From: Methanobacteriaceae archaeon
GTDB lineage: Archaea > Methanobacteriota > Methanobacteria > Methanobacteriales > Methanobacteriaceae
Assembly: GCA_017883605.1 (NCBI GenBank)
Contig: JADGNH010000128.1
Coordinates: 1-5,324, forward strand
DNA: 5,324 bases
Direction of reading: 5' to 3'
The translations under genes were made by a program, and so were the position numbers. Below are positions 5,278 to 5,324 of this stretch, piece by piece. The stretch's first letter is position 1, and every line of letters starts with the position of its first letter. Under the pieces are notes generated by a model, which was not told the DNA's origin, searched no databases, and worked only from the letters and a program-made list of their open reading frames with translations.

Positions 5278-5324
5278 ATGAACTTTAATATTTAAATTTA
5301 GTAAAATGAACTTCAATATTTAAA
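5278..5324. repeat. 19-bp direct repeat, period 28, running to the window end
   Basis: ATGAACTTTAATATTTAAA (5278-5296) is repeated as ATGAACTTCAATATTTAAA (5306-5324) with a single mismatch and a 9-bp AT-rich spacer (TTTAGTAAA). The second copy ends exactly at the last base of the window, so more copies may follow. It does not resemble a usual CRISPR array, since the spacer is far too short. Confidence 0.65.

Noticed and set aside
5278..5324. CRISPR array at the right edge
   Set aside because: The repeat is only 19 bp with a 9-bp spacer and one mismatch, and no cas gene is nearby. Archaeal arrays have spacers of about 30-40 bp.

Overview
The window looks like a piece of a methanogenic archaeon of the order Methanobacteriales, probably Methanobacterium or a close relative. 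The reasons are AT-rich intergenic DNA with TATA-like boxes, GGTG/GAGG ribosome binding sites, the lemA-DUF2207 gene pair, an archaeal-type cobalamin gene cbiE, and a large Asn-rich secreted subtilase carrying a chitobiase/hexosaminidase C-terminal-type domain. The genus is inferred from protein flavour, not from a search.

Layout from left to right. (1) Positions 1 to about 105 do not match the rest. On the minus strand, in a different frame from the gene beside them, they encode a conserved piece of a sugar ABC transporter permease. They are also clearly richer in G+C than the DNA that follows, so this is most likely a chimeric or misassembled contig end. (2) Positions about 105-1429, minus strand, hold an operon of lemA followed by a DUF2207 membrane-protein gene, which is cut off by the junction. 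(3) Positions 1430-2129 hold no intact gene. They contain an AT-rich spacer with a 13-bp direct repeat and an 8-bp inverted repeat, then the wreck of a small cupin gene on the plus strand (two nonsense codons and three frameshifts, each of which can be reconstructed). (4) cbiE (2130-2753, minus) is a cobalt-precorrin-7 C5-methyltransferase for cobamide synthesis. (5) A 213-bp divergent promoter region follows. (6) Positions 2967-5150, plus strand, encode a 727-residue secreted subtilisin-family (S8) protease. It has an intact catalytic triad, a tandem-repeat Asn-rich N-terminal region, a prodomain, a chitobiase/hexosaminidase-C-like domain, and an unusual Trp/Tyr/Lys/Cys-rich repetitive tail. 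(7) The last 174 bp are AT-rich and end in two copies of a 19-bp direct repeat exactly at the window edge.

The genes do not form one pathway. lemA-DUF2207 and the protease both act at the cell envelope, and cbiE serves cobamide synthesis, which methanogens need for methyl transfer. I found no defence system, CRISPR array, insertion sequence, tRNA or rRNA. The most interesting items are the protease's repetitive aromatic tail, its glycosylation-prone N-terminal repeats, the cleanly decodable cupin pseudogene, and the chimeric left edge, which a reader should not mistake for a real gene fusion.
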